Below, piece after piece: positions 8,301 to 9,261 of a stretch of 9,261 nt of DNA. Location: contig CAMBLP010000086.1 of assembly GCA_945868195.1 (NCBI GenBank), positions 1 through 9,261 of the forward strand, in the 5' to 3' direction. The number at the start of each line of letters is the position of its first letter. Position 1 is the stretch's first letter. The notes below the pieces were generated by a model. It was not told where the DNA came from. It ran no database searches and saw only the letters and a list, made by a program, of their open reading frames with translations. The position numbers and the translations under genes are program-made. Origin of the DNA: Bordetella parapertussis (GTDB lineage Bacteria > Pseudomonadota > Gammaproteobacteria > Burkholderiales > Burkholderiaceae_B).

Positions 8301-8956
8301 AAAACGCAGTTCCTGTCATCACGATCGACGGTCCAACAGCCTCGGGCAAGGGTACGGTGGCCCATCGCGTTGCACAAGCTTTAGGTTGGGGCGTTCTCGA
8401 TAGCGGTGCCTTGTATCGCTTGACTGCGCTGTCAGTGCTGCAAAGGGGCGGGGACTCGGCCGACCCCCAGGCTGTCGCTCGCATTGCTGAGTCGCTTGAG
8501 GTTGTCTTTCACGCGAAGGGTATTCTTTTAGAGGGGCGAGAGGTTTCTGAGCTGATCCGCCAAGAAGAAGTGGGTAATTTAGCGTCCCGTTTGGCGCCAA
8601 ATCCTGCCCTGAGAGCGGCTTTGCTCGAGCGTCAGAGGGCGTTTAGGCGTCCTCCCGGCTTAGTCGCGGATGGCCGGGACATGGGAACCATCGATTTTCA
8701 GGATGCTAACTTAAAGATTTTTTTAGTTGCTGATGTGCGTGCGCGCGCCCAGAGAAGATGTAAGCAATTGATCGACAAGGGGATTTCTGCTAACCTAGAA
8801 GACCTGCTTGCCGATATGCGTGAGCGAGATGCTCGTGATATCGAACGTGCGGTCGCTCCTTTAGTACCTGCGCAGGACGCACATGTTGTTGACTCGTCAA
8901 CGTTGACGATTGAACAAACTGTGCAAAGCATCCTTGACCTTTGGTCAAGGGTTTAA
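8297..8956 (+). CDS. cmk: Cytidylate kinase (CMP/dCMP kinase)
   Basis: The enzyme phosphorylates CMP and dCMP with ATP to recycle pyrimidine nucleotides. The 219-residue protein is the short bacterial type (E. coli 227). It shows a P-loop GPTASGKGT at 12-20, LDSGALYR at 34-41, the CMP-binding DGRDMGT at 125-131, and a lid region [18 protein letters not shown] at about 175-192, all close to E. coli Cmk. Its ATG lies within the aroA stop (ATGA), and only a loose GGCGGG element precedes it, so coupling to aroA translation is likely. The last 70 bases hold unusual DNA dyads that precede rpsA. A cmk-rpsA pairing is widely conserved in bacteria, and in E. coli part of the rpsA promoter region lies inside cmk. 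Confidence 0.97.
   Translation: MKNAVPVITIDGPTASGKGTVAHRVAQALGWGVLDSGALYRLTALSVLQRGGDSADPQAVARIAESLEVVFHAKGILLEGREVSELIRQEEVGNLASRLAPNPALRAALLERQRAFRRPPGLVADGRDMGTIDFQDANLKIFLVADVRARAQRRCKQLIDKGISANLEDLLADMRERDARDIERAVAPLVPAQDAHVVDSSTLTIEQTVQSILDLWSRV
8894..8909 (+). repeat. 16-bp perfect palindrome in the 3' part of cmk
   Basis: TCGTCAACGTTGACGA equals its own reverse complement and has no loop. An upstream GTTGAC (8888-8893) also pairs with GTCAAC (8896-8901), so the same hexamer occurs three times in alternating orientation within 8888-8907. The palindrome encodes part of the conserved DSSTLTIE segment of Cmk, so some of it is constrained by protein sequence. It lies about 110 bp before the rpsA start. 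A role as an operator is inference. Confidence 0.6.
8930..8952 (+). other. Stem-loop at the 3' end of cmk
   Basis: CCTTGACC (8932-8939) and GGTCAAGG (8943-8950) form a perfect 8-bp stem with a three-base TTT loop. A U-G and an A-U pair can extend it to 10 bp. It covers the final codons of cmk and ends just before the TAA. It is followed only by GTTTAACCC, with no proper T-run, so it is not a standard intrinsic terminator. It could slow polymerase, protect or process the RNA, or separate cmk from rpsA expression. Confidence 0.55.
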
Positions 8957-9016
8957 CCCACTCCACCCCCCAAAGGGTGTGCTACCGGCCCCAAAGGCCA
9001 TCTGGATCTTCCTTAC
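8957..9016 (+). promoter_or_regulatory. rpsA leader region
   Basis: This 60-base untranslated stretch links cmk to rpsA. It can form two small stems: CACCC (8964-8968) with GGGTG (8975-8979), and GGCC (8987-8990) with GGCC (8996-8999). No strong Shine-Dalgarno sequence precedes the ATG; the best match is GGA at 9004-9006, ten bases away. In E. coli the rpsA leader also lacks a canonical Shine-Dalgarno sequence and is folded for autogenous control by S1. Whether this leader works in the same way is inference. Confidence 0.45.
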
Positions 9017-9261
9017 ATGTCAACTCAACAAACCTCAACCCAAGCCGGCGAAAGTTTTGCCGCGCTGTTTGCAGCAAGTATCGAAAAACAGGACATGAAA
9101 TCCGGCGAAGTCATTTCCGCCGAAGTCGTCCGTATTGATCACAACTTTGTCGTGGTCAACGCTGGTCTGAAATCAGAAGCACTCATTCCTCTCGAAGAAT
9201 TCCTCAATGATCAGGGCGAGCTCGAAGTCAAACCGGGCGACTTCGTGTCGGTCGCGATTGA
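9017..9261 (+). CDS. rpsA: 30S ribosomal protein S1, N-terminal part (runs off the window)
   Basis: S1 is the large RNA-binding protein of the 30S subunit that helps load mRNAs with weak Shine-Dalgarno sequences. Only the first 81 codons are present, with no stop before the window end; the family is normally about 550-570 residues with six S1 repeats. The visible part has an N-terminal extension rich in Ser, Thr and Gln, then ESFAALFAASIEKQDMKSGE, which resembles the ribosome-binding start of S1. The first S1 domain follows with VVNAGLKSEALIPLEEF and GELEVKPGDFVSVAI. The start at 9017 gives MSTQQTSTQAGESF, as expected for betaproteobacteria. The position directly after cmk supports the call. 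Confidence 0.96.
   Translation, partial: MSTQQTSTQAGESFAALFAASIEKQDMKSGEVISAEVVRIDHNFVVVNAGLKSEALIPLEEFLNDQGELEVKPGDFVSVAI

Noticed and set aside
8718..8724. Run of seven T's in cmk as a possible terminator
   Set aside because: No stem precedes it, it encodes conserved KIFLV residues, and the gene continues normally.
8910..9138. Short plus-strand open frames of 62 and 65 codons across the cmk/rpsA junction
   Set aside because: They overlap cmk or rpsA in other frames, lack ribosome-binding sites and show no protein-like character; rpsA explains the region.

Overview
The window is a dense, single-strand housekeeping cluster from a betaproteobacterium, most likely of the order Burkholderiales. 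Remembered Bordetella-type GyrA, SerC, AroA and RpsA sequences look closest, which suggests the Alcaligenaceae or a near relative. This placement rests on remembered protein similarity and gene order, not on a search. Base composition is moderately GC-rich by eye and looks uniform, with no sign of transferred DNA, insertion sequences, phage, CRISPR, tRNA or rRNA.

Layout, all on the + strand: gyrA (22-2685), serC (2687-3817), pheA (3810-4895), an 89-bp spacer, hisC (4985-6115), tyrA (6112-6987), aroA (6984-8300), cmk (8297-8956), a 60-bp leader, and the first 81 codons of rpsA (9017 to the window end). The genes are almost contiguous. gyrA and serC are one base apart, serC and pheA overlap by 8 nt, and hisC-tyrA-aroA-cmk are joined by three successive ATGA stop/start overlaps. 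This is the serC-pheA-hisC-tyrA-aroA-cmk-rpsA 'mixed-function supraoperon' known from pseudomonads and betaproteobacteria, here preceded by gyrA.

Functionally, aroA (EPSP synthase) supplies the path to chorismate. pheA (chorismate mutase/prephenate dehydratase) leads to phenylalanine and tyrA to tyrosine. The hisC-type aminotransferase can act in histidine synthesis and plausibly in aromatic transamination. serC serves serine and pyridoxal phosphate synthesis, and PLP is the cofactor of both SerC and HisC. cmk recycles CMP/dCMP. gyrA and rpsA tie the cluster to DNA topology and translation.

I found no new biological system. The points most worth a second look are a Gln at GyrA position 83 (the main quinolone-resistance position), a concentration of perfect DNA dyads at the end of cmk just before rpsA (a 16-bp palindrome and an 8-bp stem-loop), an rpsA start without a good Shine-Dalgarno sequence, and a TyrA cofactor loop that looks NADP-type.
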